The notes under the pieces were generated by a model. It was not told the DNA's origin and did no database searches. It saw only the letters and a list, made by a program, of their open reading frames with translations. A stretch of DNA of 64,000 nucleotides from Pseudomonadales bacterium (lineage in GTDB: Bacteria > Pseudomonadota > Gammaproteobacteria > Pseudomonadales > Azotimanducaceae): assembly GCA_012103505.1 (NCBI GenBank), contig WLWP01000001.1:558001-622000 (forward strand), written 5' to 3'. Every line of letters starts with the position of its first letter. Position 1 is the first letter of the stretch. Position numbers and translations under genes: made by a program. Positions 18,438 to 28,582 of this stretch are shown here, piece by piece.

Positions 18438-19874
18438 CTATTCGAGATCGAGTTTCTTAAGTTTGTACCGTAACGCGCGGAAAGTAATGCCGAGTTCTTT
18501 GGCGGCTGCGGTCTTGTTCCAGCGAGTTGATTCAAGAGCGTGTGTAATGATGCCGCGCTCTATGCCTTCCAAGTACTCTTCCAACCCTTGGCCTTCAGGC
18601 AATTGCGGCTGATCTGCATCGTGTGCGAGGTCTGGGCTTACTTCAGGCTCACCGGATGAGTCTTCTGGCTCTTTCGTGGCTGGCTCTCGTATGGCTGAAG
18701 GGGCCTGTGTCAACGAAGTGTCAATTGGTCCGCCTTGGAGTTGTAGATCCGCAACTTGGATGCTAGTGCCTTCACAGAGTGTGAACGCACGTTCAAGGAC
18801 ATTCTCAAGCTCACGGACGTTTCCAGGGAAGGCGTAGTCCTGCAGTGCGGCCAGCGCTTGGTTCGAGAGCGTCGGCTGTGGTTCGCTATACGATTCAGCA
18901 AGCCGTTGTAGGCAGTTGGTTGCGAGTTGTTCGATGTCTTCAGTGTGTTCACGTAAAGGCGGGATGCGTAGCTCGATGACGTTCAAACGATAGTATAGAT
19001 CTTGTCGAAAACGACCTGCGTCGACTTCTGCGGATAGATCTTTGTGGGTTGCGGAGAGAACCCGCACATCTGTTGTGTCTTCAGATTGAGAGCCAACCGG
19101 GCGAACGGCCTTTTCTTGAATCGCGCGGAGTAGTTTGACCTGCATTGAGAGTGGCAAATCAGCCACTTCGTCTAAGAACAATGTGCCGCCAGAAGCTGCC
19201 TGAAACAGACCTTTCTTGTCAGTGACGGCACCTGTGAAAGACCCTTTTACATGACCGAAGAATTCGCTTTCCATCAATTCTGATGGAATGGCGCCACAAT
19301 TGACTGGGACGAAATCACCATCGGTTCTGGGCCCTTGGTGGTGGATCATCCGGGCGGCAACTTCTTTCCCGGCACCTGATTCGCCTGCGATATAGATGGG
19401 TGCCTGACTGCGCGATAGTTTGTTGATTTGTGTGCAAAGATTGTTGATCGCCTGGGATTGACCTAACAAATTATCAGTCCCGGGTTTAGCCTCGCCAACT
19501 TGACTTTGTAGCTTGAGCGCGGTGTCTACCAAACTGCGCAGTTGGTCAAGATCGATGGGCTTTTGAACATAATCGAATGCACCCGCTTTCAACGCATCGA
19601 TTGCTGTGTCCATGGAACCGAATGCAGTAATCATTGCGACGGGCAGATCTGGAAAGTGCTCATTGATGTGCTGAATAACTTCCAGCCCATCACCATCTGG
19701 TAATTGCATATCGGTCAGACAAAGATCAAAAGTATGCTTTTGCAGCATCTCTTTTGCCTGCACAACATTTTCGGCCGCCTTTGTTTCGATACCCATCCGT
19801 CCGAGAGTGATCTCCAAGAGCTCCCTGATGTCAGGTTCATCATCTATGACTAATGTATGTTTTGTAGTGGGCAC
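18438..19874 (-). CDS. pilR: sigma54-dependent response regulator PilR
   Basis: 478 residues. The receiver domain (~5-120) has the acidic pocket IDDE and the phosphoacceptor Asp55 (LCLTDMQLPDG), with Lys in VQKPIDL. The AAA+ domain (~140-375) has Walker A GESGAGKE, the sigma54 loop GSFTGA (as in PilR proteins), and Walker B GGTLFLDEVADL. A Fis-type helix-turn-helix ends the protein (WNKTAAAKELGITFRALRYKL). It activates sigma54 promoters, classically that of the major pilin. It lies 14 bases after pilS. Confidence 0.93.
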   Translation of the reverse strand: MPTTKHTLVIDDEPDIRELLEITLGRMGIETKAAENVVQAKEMLQKHTFDLCLTDMQLPDGDGLEVIQHINEHFPDLPVAMITAFGSMDTAIDALKAGAFDYVQKPIDLDQLRSLVDTALKLQSQVGEAKPGTDNLLGQSQAINNLCTQINKLSRSQAPIYIAGESGAGKEVAARMIHHQGPRTDGDFVPVNCGAIPSELMESEFFGHVKGSFTGAVTDKKGLFQAASGGTLFLDEVADLPLSMQVKLLRAIQEKAVRPVGSQSEDTTDVRVLSATHKDLSAEVDAGRFRQDLYYRLNVIELRIPPLREHTEDIEQLATNCLQRLAESYSEPQPTLSNQALAALQDYAFPGNVRELENVLERAFTLCEGTSIQVADLQLQGGPIDTSLTQAPSAIREPATKEPEDSSGEPEVSPDLAHDADQPQLPEGQGLEEYLEGIERGIITHALESTRWNKTAAAKELGITFRALRYKLKKLDLE

Positions 19875-19888
19875 GATGGATTCTTTGC

Positions 19889-21514
19889 TTAGAAGGCGAT
19901 TCTATCAGGATGGCTGAACAATATTCTAAAACAACCCCCGCCCGAGGCGTGGGGTGAGTAGCTTATTTGCGCTTGGTTGGCGTCACACAACTCCTTAGTG
20001 ATGTATAGACCAAGCCCGGTGCCGCCAACAGCTGTGGTAGAAAAAGGCTGGAAAAGAAGCGAAACCTGATCTTCTTGCACACCAACTCCGTAGTCGATGA
20101 CATTCAAGTAAGGGCGTTCGCTACCTTGTTCAATGCCACCTTCAAAACGTACTTTTTGTCCTTGGTCGTTCAGTTCCGAGTAGCGTAATGCGTTATCGAC
20201 GAGATTAGTTAGCGCTTGGACTAGGTGGGCTGGGTCCACACGCACGAGCGTGTCGGCTGGGCCAATATCTACAGAAAACTCTGCGTCTGGGAAGCTCTCG
20301 GTGCTCTGTAATATGAACTGTTGGATGTTGTCGCTTAGATTTATAACCTGTGGCTCGGGGTGTTTGCGTCGAGACATCTCTAGGACGTTTTCCACCACGC
20401 CGTTCATTCGTTTGCAATGGTTGATGATGATGTCCGTCAATCTCTGATCCGCAGGTAGCATCGCGTCTGATTCGTTCAGAAGTTGTGCGGTGTGGCTAAT
20501 AGCACCGAGTGGGTTCCGCACTTCGTGGGCGATACTGGCTGACAAGCGGCCCAGTTCGGCTAATTTTAGTTGTTGGGCTTGTTGTTGAACCTCGCTGGTA
20601 TCTTCGATGAATATCGTGACATCACCAGTCGCATCTTGGCTCCGTACCGCAGAAAAGTTCACTCTAATTTCTGGTGTGTGGTCCTCTATTCGCAGTGGCG
20701 GCACACGGTGGTTTATGTTTCCTCGCCAATTCTTAATGACGCGTTGCAAAGGAGTTGGCAAGGTTATCAACGGCTCTTCTACCCGCGTACCTAGCAGAGC
20801 CCTCGCGCTTTGGTTGTGCATTCTGACTCGATTGTCAGGATCGACGACGATAATTCCGGTGCGCATTCTCTGGATAATCTGTCGATTGAGCCGCTCAAGA
20901 TCTGCGAGCTCAGAGGCTTGGGTCAGGGTTTGGATTTCGTTGGTACGAATGCGCCCAGAAATACGTTGGATAACGAGCGAAGAGGTGAAGTAAATGATGC
21001 CGTAGACACCAGCCTGGAAGAAATCGGCTTCGTTCGATCCAAGTAGACCGAGGTAGAACTCTTCATATAGTACCGCCACACTCGCTACCGCTGCGATGAA
21101 GGTCGCAGTTCTACCCGTCACGAGAATAGCGCCGGTGGCTACGGTAATGAGGATGAGTGGGGCGATGCCGCTCGTTATTCCCCCGGAAGCAAACATCAAC
21201 AAGGTGAGGGCAACGACATCGATGCACACGAGTGCGAGGTTTAGGGTTCGGTCGCTTGTAATTTGTCTATGAATCCACCGTAGACCGATTGGCAGGATTA
21301 GATTTGTGCCGGTGTAAGCTAGTGTTGTGATCCAGAACAGCTGGCTGTCGTAGGAGCCGAGCCTGGTTTCCATGAAGGTCTGCTCGTATGTCGCGATGAG
21401 CGCCAGACCGACAAAAATTCGGTAGACGTTGTAGATTCTTAAGAGACCGAGATTGAGTTCCAGGCGGCGGCGCTCAATCTCAGCAACGATGTCCTCTCGT
21501 TGCCCGGTTTGCAT
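19889..21514 (-). CDS. pilS: sensor histidine kinase PilS
   Basis: 541 residues. About six N-terminal membrane helices (residues ~25-185) are followed by a PAS-like domain (~205-310), a HisKA domain with the phosphorylated histidine in SIAHEVRNPLGAISHTAQLL, and an HATPase domain with the N-box LVDNALRYSEL, G1 DYGVGV and G2 GGTGLGLYI. This is the architecture of PilS, which phosphorylates PilR and in Pseudomonas senses pilin level in the inner membrane. pilS-pilR form an operon. Confidence 0.93.
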   Translation of the reverse strand: MQTGQREDIVAEIERRRLELNLGLLRIYNVYRIFVGLALIATYEQTFMETRLGSYDSQLFWITTLAYTGTNLILPIGLRWIHRQITSDRTLNLALVCIDVVALTLLMFASGGITSGIAPLILITVATGAILVTGRTATFIAAVASVAVLYEEFYLGLLGSNEADFFQAGVYGIIYFTSSLVIQRISGRIRTNEIQTLTQASELADLERLNRQIIQRMRTGIIVVDPDNRVRMHNQSARALLGTRVEEPLITLPTPLQRVIKNWRGNINHRVPPLRIEDHTPEIRVNFSAVRSQDATGDVTIFIEDTSEVQQQAQQLKLAELGRLSASIAHEVRNPLGAISHTAQLLNESDAMLPADQRLTDIIINHCKRMNGVVENVLEMSRRKHPEPQVINLSDNIQQFILQSTESFPDAEFSVDIGPADTLVRVDPAHLVQALTNLVDNALRYSELNDQGQKVRFEGGIEQGSERPYLNVIDYGVGVQEDQVSLLFQPFSTTAVGGTGLGLYITKELCDANQAQISYSPHASGGGCFRILFSHPDRIAF

Positions 21515-21520
21515 GATTTG

Positions 21521-22552
21521 TTAGTCGACGAAGGGTAGCCAGCTAAACCAGCCCCGTTTCTTTGCGTCCTCTCCGCGACCTGGTGCGGCGCTGGGCCGGT
21601 CACCTTTGGCTGGTGGTGTGAACCCCTCGGGATGTTGAATCGTCAAAGGTGGTGGGACCGAGGGCCGGTCAAAAATTCCCAATGTCATGATGTTCGTCCA
21701 GGAACGATCTCTGTTGCGGATTCGGTTAGCGAGTACCAAGTTACCGTTTTCGTCAAAGGAATTATGATCCGGAAAATTGATAGCCAACACTCGCATGGTG
21801 TTGTTGGCTTCATCTTCCAATCCCAGTTTGTGATTACATTCGGCAAGGACGATGAGCGCTTCTGGTGTCGATTCAGCATTGGGATAATTTTCAAGCACGT
21901 GTCGAGCACGGTTGGCGGCTGCGACGTAGGCACCTCTGCGCAGGTAGTAATCTGCAACGCTCAGTTCGGAGCGAGCCAACACATTTCTGAGGTGCACCAT
22001 GCGTTGGCGTGTGTCTGGAATATAAGGACTATTCGGATAGCGGGCCATCAGTTGCGCAAAATCTGAGTAAGCATCCCGCAGGGGTGCCATATCTCGTTTG
22101 GATTCATCCACTTTGACCAGACGATCCATCAAGCCAGAGTTTTCCGAAAACGACGCCAGACCCTTGATATAGAACGCGTAGTCAATATTCGTGTGATTGG
22201 GGTGTAGACGGATAAAACGATCTGCGGCAGTGCGGGCGCCATCTAAGTTGGCGGACATGTACCGGGCGTAGATCATTTCCAATTGTGCTTGTTCGGCATA
22301 GCGACCGAAGGGGAAGCGCGCTTCTAGCCGTTCCAATGCGGCTATGGCCTGCTGATAGTTACTCGATCGTAACCAGCGTTGGGCGTCGCGGTAGAGCTTT
22401 TGTTCACTCGTTTCAATCTCGTCTTCGAGGGTTGTCTCATCATCGTCCCCGCCGCCAATAAATGGCATCCAACTGCAGCCGCCGAGTGCGACCAACAGCA
22501 AGCAGACGACTGCGAGTCGTTTATCAACCAAGGATGTTCTAGTTGCGCGCAT
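21521..22552 (-). CDS. bamD: outer membrane assembly lipoprotein BamD
   Basis: 343 residues from the ATG at 22552, which begins a lipoprotein signal (KRLAVVCLLLVALGGC, lipobox LGGC); the upstream extension to 22642 has no homology. Five TPR-like helical repeats follow (QAIAALERLEARFPFGRYAEQAQLEM region). It is the essential partner of BamA in inserting outer membrane barrels. A Pro-rich C-terminal tail of about 70 residues ending WFSWLPFVD makes it as long as Pseudomonas ComL/BamD. It is divergent from rluD, the standard arrangement. Confidence 0.93.
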   Translation of the reverse strand: MRATRTSLVDKRLAVVCLLLVALGGCSWMPFIGGGDDDETTLEDEIETSEQKLYRDAQRWLRSSNYQQAIAALERLEARFPFGRYAEQAQLEMIYARYMSANLDGARTAADRFIRLHPNHTNIDYAFYIKGLASFSENSGLMDRLVKVDESKRDMAPLRDAYSDFAQLMARYPNSPYIPDTRQRMVHLRNVLARSELSVADYYLRRGAYVAAANRARHVLENYPNAESTPEALIVLAECNHKLGLEDEANNTMRVLAINFPDHNSFDENGNLVLANRIRNRDRSWTNIMTLGIFDRPSVPPPLTIQHPEGFTPPAKGDRPSAAPGRGEDAKKRGWFSWLPFVD

Positions 22553-22626
22553 CAATTTACCGCCAGGTTTTGGAATGTTTGTCGGACGGTCGCTATTTTT
22601 ACCAATTTCGGTAGGGTTGCAAGCAA

Positions 22627-23604
22627 ATGGATGATAAATCACACAACTTGAACGCCACGAGAGAAGCTACCGTGCCTCCTGAATTGTCCGGAGAGAGATT
22701 AGACAAGGCGACTGCGCTTCTGTTCCCGGAACATTCGCGGGCGGAGATCACGCGATGGATTCAAGAAGGCACCGTGCTACTTGATGGTGTGCAGTCCAAA
22801 CCGAAAGTCCGTGTGAAGGGTGGAGAAAGTGTCTCTTTGTCCGCCGAAGCCCAGGTGCGTGACTATTGGCAAGAGCCGGAAGACATACCGTTAGACATCG
22901 TGCACGCAGACGATGACATCTTGGTGCTGAACAAACCGGCTGGGTTGGTCGTACACCCTGGCGCAGGCAACAACACCGGCACGTTAGTCAACGCCCTCTT
23001 GTTCCACTATCCAGATCTTAGCGCTGTACCACGTGCAGGCGTTGTACACCGACTCGATAAAGAGACGAGTGGGGTGATGGTGGTCGCGAGGAATTTGGCT
23101 ACCCATCACTCACTTGTAGAGATGATCGGTGCCCGGCAGGTTAATCGTGAATACCTTGGGCTGACAGAGGGGCGGATGATCAGCGGTCGAGATGTCGATG
23201 AGCCTATTGGCCGCGATCCAAATGTTCGCACCAGACAAGCTGTACGAGAGGATGGCAAACCGGCGCACACGGAGTTTAGAGTCGTAGAACGATATCGAAT
23301 TCATACGCTCGTACGAGCCAAACTTGGTAGTGGCCGCACCCATCAAATTCGAGTCCATCTGAAATCAATTGGCTATCCCCTGGTCGGCGACAAGCGTTAT
23401 GGGGCACGAGGCAAAGTGCCGGTTGCCGCCGCAACCGACTTGCTAACAAGTCTGCAAGCGCTACAGCAAGTTGGTCGTCAGGCTTTGCATGCCGAAAGGT
23501 TGAACTTCGTGCACCCGGGTACCAGCCAGAGCTTAGATTTCGTGGTGCCTTTAGCGCAAGATCTTGCCGATTTGCGAAACCTCCTCCTTGCAGACAAAGA
23601 GTAG
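22627..23604 (+). CDS. rluD: 23S rRNA pseudouridine synthase RluD
   Basis: 325 residues. It modifies U1911, U1915 and U1917 in helix 69 of 23S rRNA in E. coli. An S4 RNA-binding domain (~18-85: ERLDKATALLFPEHSRAEI) precedes the catalytic domain with the conserved HRLDKETSGVMVVARN, whose aspartate is catalytic, and the motif LGSGRTHQIRVH. Divergence from bamD and close linkage to pgeF support RluD rather than RluA or RluC. Confidence 0.94.
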   Translation: MDDKSHNLNATREATVPPELSGERLDKATALLFPEHSRAEITRWIQEGTVLLDGVQSKPKVRVKGGESVSLSAEAQVRDYWQEPEDIPLDIVHADDDILVLNKPAGLVVHPGAGNNTGTLVNALLFHYPDLSAVPRAGVVHRLDKETSGVMVVARNLATHHSLVEMIGARQVNREYLGLTEGRMISGRDVDEPIGRDPNVRTRQAVREDGKPAHTEFRVVERYRIHTLVRAKLGSGRTHQIRVHLKSIGYPLVGDKRYGARGKVPVAAATDLLTSLQALQQVGRQALHAERLNFVHPGTSQSLDFVVPLAQDLADLRNLLLADKE

Positions 23605-23609
23605 TCCGG

Positions 23610-24347
23610 TTGAGTGAAGGCCCTTCTAGCTGGCTTAGCCCAAATTTAGGAGCGTCCGTGTCGACGCTTGTCACGACGATCGAGGCACCGTGGCAGGGGA
23701 TAAATTTTAACCTTGCAACCCATGCCGGAGATCAGACCAACGTTGAGAGAAGTCGCCACCAAGTATCTGCACTACTTGGTGGGTGTGATATCCAGTGGTT
23801 GCAACAAGTACACGGTGTCGAATCGCTTTATGTTGAAGAGGCCACTTGTCACGCTCCGAAAGTTGACGCGGTTTGGACCGATCGATCGAATGTTGCCCTT
23901 GCGATAATGACCGCAGATTGTTTGCCTGTACTTTTTGCGAGCCGAGATGGTGCAGTGATTGCGGCCGCACATGCAGGGTGGCAAGGTTTGGTGGGTGGTA
24001 TTCTCACCAAGCTCGTCGCGTCCCTCCCTTGCCGAGCTAACGAACTCTGCGCGTGGTTAGGCCCGGCAATTTCGAGGCAACACTATGAAGTTGGTGAGGA
24101 TGTGTGGCGCCAGTTTCCGGCAGAACATTGTTACCCGCATCAAGCACCTGGCAAACGGATGCTGGATCTGGCTGGCGTTGCCAAAGCCGAGCTTGAGTCA
24201 CTAGCACTTCATCGAGTGGCTGAGTCGAACTGTTGTGTCTATGAGCGAGAGCAATATTTTTCACACCGCGCGAGTCAACAGAAAGGGCGTGACGAGGGCA
24301 GATTCGCGTCGTTGATTGTACGACGGTCGGAGAACAAAGAGGGCTGA
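23610..24347 (+). CDS. pgeF: polyphenol oxidase family / purine nucleoside phosphorylase-like PgeF (YfiH)
   Basis: 245 residues from a TTG at 23610, five bases after rluD; a GTG at 23658 is an alternative. The YfiH/DUF152 motifs are complete: FNLATHAGD, WLQQVHG, MTADCLPVLF (Cys), AAAHAGWQGLVGG (His) and AWLGPAIS, giving the Zn-binding His-Cys-His site. E. coli YfiH edits wrongly incorporated residues in peptidoglycan precursors, while other members act on nucleosides. rluD-pgeF is a widely conserved pair. Confidence 0.9.
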   Translation: MSEGPSSWLSPNLGASVSTLVTTIEAPWQGINFNLATHAGDQTNVERSRHQVSALLGGCDIQWLQQVHGVESLYVEEATCHAPKVDAVWTDRSNVALAIMTADCLPVLFASRDGAVIAAAHAGWQGLVGGILTKLVASLPCRANELCAWLGPAISRQHYEVGEDVWRQFPAEHCYPHQAPGKRMLDLAGVAKAELESLALHRVAESNCCVYEREQYFSHRASQQKGRDEGRFASLIVRRSENKEG

Positions 24348-24369
24348 AGCTGAGTCTGGGCTGCTCGGC

Positions 24370-24981
24370 TTAAGCGTCGCAGTTGGTGGCAATACCTTGT
24401 TGGGCTTCGCTAATACGCTGCGTACGATCATCTTCTGAAAGGACCAGCTGTTCGCCACTCTCGTCGACCACTCGAATCCTTCCTGTGTTGGATAGATTTG
24501 CTAAGACTCGTCGTGATCTACGGCAGTTATCCATTCGAATTTGCTCAACCTGGGCTTGGCGCTGGGCTTCTGCACTTTGCAGCTTATCGAGCATGGCCTG
24601 CTGGCTAGGATTTAAGTTTTCTCTGTCAGCCGATCGAGTTGGTTGGGTCGAGGTTCGGGATGTTGTTGGGTTAGAGACAACGGGTACCGGTATAGCGTTC
24701 GTGTTTTGTGTGCTCGATCGTTTTGTGGCTCTGTCTGAAACGACGGTGACTTGGGCTGATGGTACGCCGCGAGGCTTACGCTCTGAATAGTTCACCACGC
24801 CATTGCTGTCGAGCCACCGATAGGTGTCCGCGAATGCTGTTGGGGTGGTGAATAAGGCGATCAGCGTGAACGCGAAACAACTCATGAAGGTGAATTTCGG
24901 GTTCACGAGATAGTTAAAAGTTGAGCCCGTCTGAGGAACTGTCCGATTTGTTGCCACTGTATCTGCCGCTCGTTTAACCAT
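24370..24981 (-). CDS. DUF4124 domain protein, secreted
   Basis: 203 residues. The DUF4124 signature DTYRWLDSNGVVNYSERKP directly follows a signal peptide (CFAFTLIALFTTPTAFA). The start is uncertain: ATG at 24981 has an AGGC element but adds about 32 residues before the signal peptide; ATG at 24885 would give a tidy signal peptide but has no clear Shine-Dalgarno sequence. The rest is Gln/Ser/Thr-rich and helical with cysteines near the C-terminus (NCRRSR, TNCDA). Function unknown; DUF4124 proteins are periplasmic and common in Gammaproteobacteria. Confidence 0.75.
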   Translation of the reverse strand: MVKRAADTVATNRTVPQTGSTFNYLVNPKFTFMSCFAFTLIALFTTPTAFADTYRWLDSNGVVNYSERKPRGVPSAQVTVVSDRATKRSSTQNTNAIPVPVVSNPTTSRTSTQPTRSADRENLNPSQQAMLDKLQSAEAQRQAQVEQIRMDNCRRSRRVLANLSNTGRIRVVDESGEQLVLSEDDRTQRISEAQQGIATNCDA

Positions 24982-25083
24982 AATAAAAGCCTAGTCCAAT
25001 AAGGCACGCCAGCGAAATATAGCATAACGGGCCATTTCTCCAGGTCTTAATGCCTAGAAAGTGGTACCTAGCTCTCAGTTTGA

Positions 25084-25112
25084 TTGACATAGCGTGCTGA
25101 TATCAGAAGAAT
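25084..25112 (+). promoter_or_regulatory. sigma70-type promoter for the ilv operon
   Basis: A perfect TTGACA (25084-25089) is followed after 17 bases by AAGAAT (25107-25112). The leader to ilvB would be about 113 bases. It contains no branched-chain-codon-rich peptide or terminator-like hairpin, so classical ilv attenuation is not evident. Confidence 0.5.
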
Positions 25113-25232
25113 ACGCGCCTCGTTTTTGTCCTGTGGAACGGAATCGCTAATAAATCAAAGAGTTAGCCTTTCTTCAGAACCAGGACATCATGCACTTACG
25201 TACATTTTAAGATTGATACAGAGGAACGTCCA

Positions 25233-27002
25233 ATGACCGACATGTTGTCGGGCGGTGACATGCTCATCCGCGCGCTTCAGGACGAAGGTGTCGACATCGT
25301 ATTCGGCTACCCCGGCGGTGCCGTGCTACATATATATGACGCCATTTTTCGACAGCAGAGAGTCGAACACATTCTGGTGCGCCATGAACAAGCAGCCACC
25401 CACATGGCGGATGGCTATGCTCGCGCTACAGGGCGACCCGGTGTCGTATTGGTGACCTCCGGTCCTGGTGCCACGAACGCCGTCACCGGTATCGCCACGG
25501 CTTACATGGACAGCATTCCGATGGTCGTGATCTCAGGTCAGGTGCCAAATGAGCTGATCGGCACTGATGCCTTTCAAGAGACAGATATGATTGGCGTATC
25601 ACGGCCTGTTGTTAAGCACAGCTTCATGGTCAAAGAAGCCAAAGAAATTCCGGAAGTAGTGCGGAAGGCGTTTCATATTGCGACCACCGGTCGACCTGGG
25701 CCTGTGGTGATCGATGTCCCTAAAGATACCACTGACCCGGCAGAACTCGCTGAGTACATTAGACCCGCAGATGTGCGCTTGCGCAGTTATAACCCGGCAA
25801 CTTCGGGTAATGGCCGACAGATACGCAAGGCGGTTGAGGCCCTGATCGCCGCTGAGCGACCCGTGCTCTATATCGGGGGTGGTGTTGTCCAAGCGGACGG
25901 TAGCGAGGCGCTACGACAGCTGGTTCGTACGCTCAAATGTCCGGTGACAAATACGCTCATGGGACTCGGTGCGTATCCGGGGGAAGATGAATTGTGTATC
26001 GGTATGCTAGGCATGCACGGTACTTACGAAGCCAATATGGTCGTACATGAGACTGATCTGATTTTTGCCATTGGTGCGCGTTTTGACGATCGGGTTACCA
26101 ATGCCCCGGCTAAATTTGCGCCGAACGCCACGATAATCCATGTTGATGTTGACCCAGCGTCTATTTCCAAAATTATCGGGGTTGATATTCCGATCGTTGG
26201 AAATGCCAAGCTTGTACTCGAAGCTCTTGTATCGAGTGCTGAAGCGCAGCTTGAGGTGCTCTCTGAGTCGGAAAAACTTGAGTTTGATGATCGAGGTGCG
26301 CGTTGGTGGTTACAAATAAATGAGTGGCGTGCTCAGCATGGACTTAACCACAATTTGGCAGCAGACCCCGACCAAGCCATATTGCCCCAATTAGCCATCC
26401 AGGTACTGCACAGAGTCACCGATGGCGAAGCGTACGTTGCCTCTGATGTTGGTCAGCATCAAATGTTTGCCGCTCAGTACTACCATTTTCCGGAACCTAG
26501 GCGTTGGATTAACTCCGGTGGGCTAGGGACTATGGGGTTTGGGTTACCCGCAGCGATGGGTGTGCAAATGGCTTACCCAGATGCCACCGTCGCATGTGTG
26601 ACAGGCGAAGGCAGCTTCATGATGAATATGCAGGAGCTTTCCACGTGCCTGCAGTATGGTCTGCCCATCAAGATCCTGAACTTGAACAACCAAGCGTTGG
26701 GTATGGTCAAGCAGTGGCAAGACATGCAATACGGTGGACGACACTCACAGAGTACATACAGTGATTCGTTGCCGGACTTCAAAACACTGGTAGAGGCTTT
26801 CGGACACGTTGGCTTCAAAGTTACGGATGCCGCTGACCTTGAGCCTGTTATGGCGGAAGCCTTCGGTGAGAAGCTGCGCAAGCGGCTTGTGTTCATCGAT
26901 GTTTGGGTTGATCCTCACGAACACGTCTACCCGATGGCTATCAAGGGCGGTTCGATGCGCGATATGGTGCTAAGTAAATCCACGCGCCAGGAGGCGGAGT
27001 GA
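25233..27002 (+). CDS. ilvB: acetolactate synthase, large subunit
   Basis: 589 residues. It is a thiamine-diphosphate enzyme making acetolactate or acetohydroxybutyrate, the first common step to valine, leucine and isoleucine. Glu52 in [16 protein letters not shown] activates the cofactor; [12 protein letters not shown] ... [13 protein letters not shown] is the TPP/Mg2+ motif (~457 onward). A middle FAD-binding domain is present. AGAGGAACG precedes the ATG. It overlaps ilvN and is first in ilvB-ilvN-ilvC-pssA; closest in type to E. coli IlvI. Confidence 0.96.
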   Translation: MTDMLSGGDMLIRALQDEGVDIVFGYPGGAVLHIYDAIFRQQRVEHILVRHEQAATHMADGYARATGRPGVVLVTSGPGATNAVTGIATAYMDSIPMVVISGQVPNELIGTDAFQETDMIGVSRPVVKHSFMVKEAKEIPEVVRKAFHIATTGRPGPVVIDVPKDTTDPAELAEYIRPADVRLRSYNPATSGNGRQIRKAVEALIAAERPVLYIGGGVVQADGSEALRQLVRTLKCPVTNTLMGLGAYPGEDELCIGMLGMHGTYEANMVVHETDLIFAIGARFDDRVTNAPAKFAPNATIIHVDVDPASISKIIGVDIPIVGNAKLVLEALVSSAEAQLEVLSESEKLEFDDRGARWWLQINEWRAQHGLNHNLAADPDQAILPQLAIQVLHRVTDGEAYVASDVGQHQMFAAQYYHFPEPRRWINSGGLGTMGFGLPAAMGVQMAYPDATVACVTGEGSFMMNMQELSTCLQYGLPIKILNLNNQALGMVKQWQDMQYGGRHSQSTYSDSLPDFKTLVEAFGHVGFKVTDAADLEPVMAEAFGEKLRKRLVFIDVWVDPHEHVYPMAIKGGSMRDMVLSKSTRQEAE

Positions 27003-27493
27003 TGCGGAGAATCCTCGCCGTTCTAATTGAAAACGAAGCGGGTGCGTTATCTCGCGTGGTGGGACTGTTTTCACAGCGGAACTTCAACATTGAGTCACTC
27101 ACTGTTGCACCGACAGAAGATGCAACCCTGTCTCGGATCACGATAACTACAGCCGCGGATACGGGTACCACTGAACAAATCATCAAGCAGCTCTACAAAC
27201 TGGTAGAGGTGGTGAAAGTGATGGATCTCTGTGAAGGGGACCATCTCGAGCGCGAGCTTATGCTCGTCAAGGTGCGGACTGATGAGACGAGTCGTCAAGA
27301 GCTTAAGCGAACTGCGGACATTTTTCGCGGGCAGATTGTGGATGTAACAGAGAATACGTGCACCGTTCAACTGATCGGCCCATCGGATAAGCTCGATGCG
27401 TTTCTAAGGGCGCTGGGAAAAATTCAAATTCTCGAAGTTGTGCGCAGCGGCGTCTCCGGCATCGGCCGGGGTAATCGCGTGCTCGCGCTCTGA
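27002..27493 (+). CDS. ilvN: acetolactate synthase, regulatory small subunit
   Basis: 163 residues from the ATG at 27002, chosen over the adjacent GTG at 26999 because it gives [19 protein letters not shown], the same start as E. coli IlvH, and puts AGGAGG at optimal spacing. The ACT domain (residues 1-75) binds valine for feedback inhibition; the C-terminal half (ERELMLVKVRTDE...GQIVDVTENTCTVQL) is the ALS small-subunit domain. Confidence 0.96.
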   Translation: MRRILAVLIENEAGALSRVVGLFSQRNFNIESLTVAPTEDATLSRITITTAADTGTTEQIIKQLYKLVEVVKVMDLCEGDHLERELMLVKVRTDETSRQELKRTADIFRGQIVDVTENTCTVQLIGPSDKLDAFLRALGKIQILEVVRSGVSGIGRGNRVLAL

Positions 27494-27517
27494 CTTCGAA
27501 TTACTTCATCTCTATAA

Positions 27518-28546
<1,029 letters not shown>

Positions 28547-28582
28547 TCCAAGGTTTTCTCTTGGCAACAGCTGGAGACGGAT

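Noticed and set aside
21632-22066. 144-codon plus-strand frame opposite bamD
   Set aside because: Antisense shadow of bamD, no ribosome binding site and no family resemblance.
25191-25208. Very short open frame (MHLRTF) in the ilvB leader as a possible attenuation peptide
   Set aside because: Only one leucine codon, no valine or isoleucine, and no terminator/antiterminator hairpins nearby.
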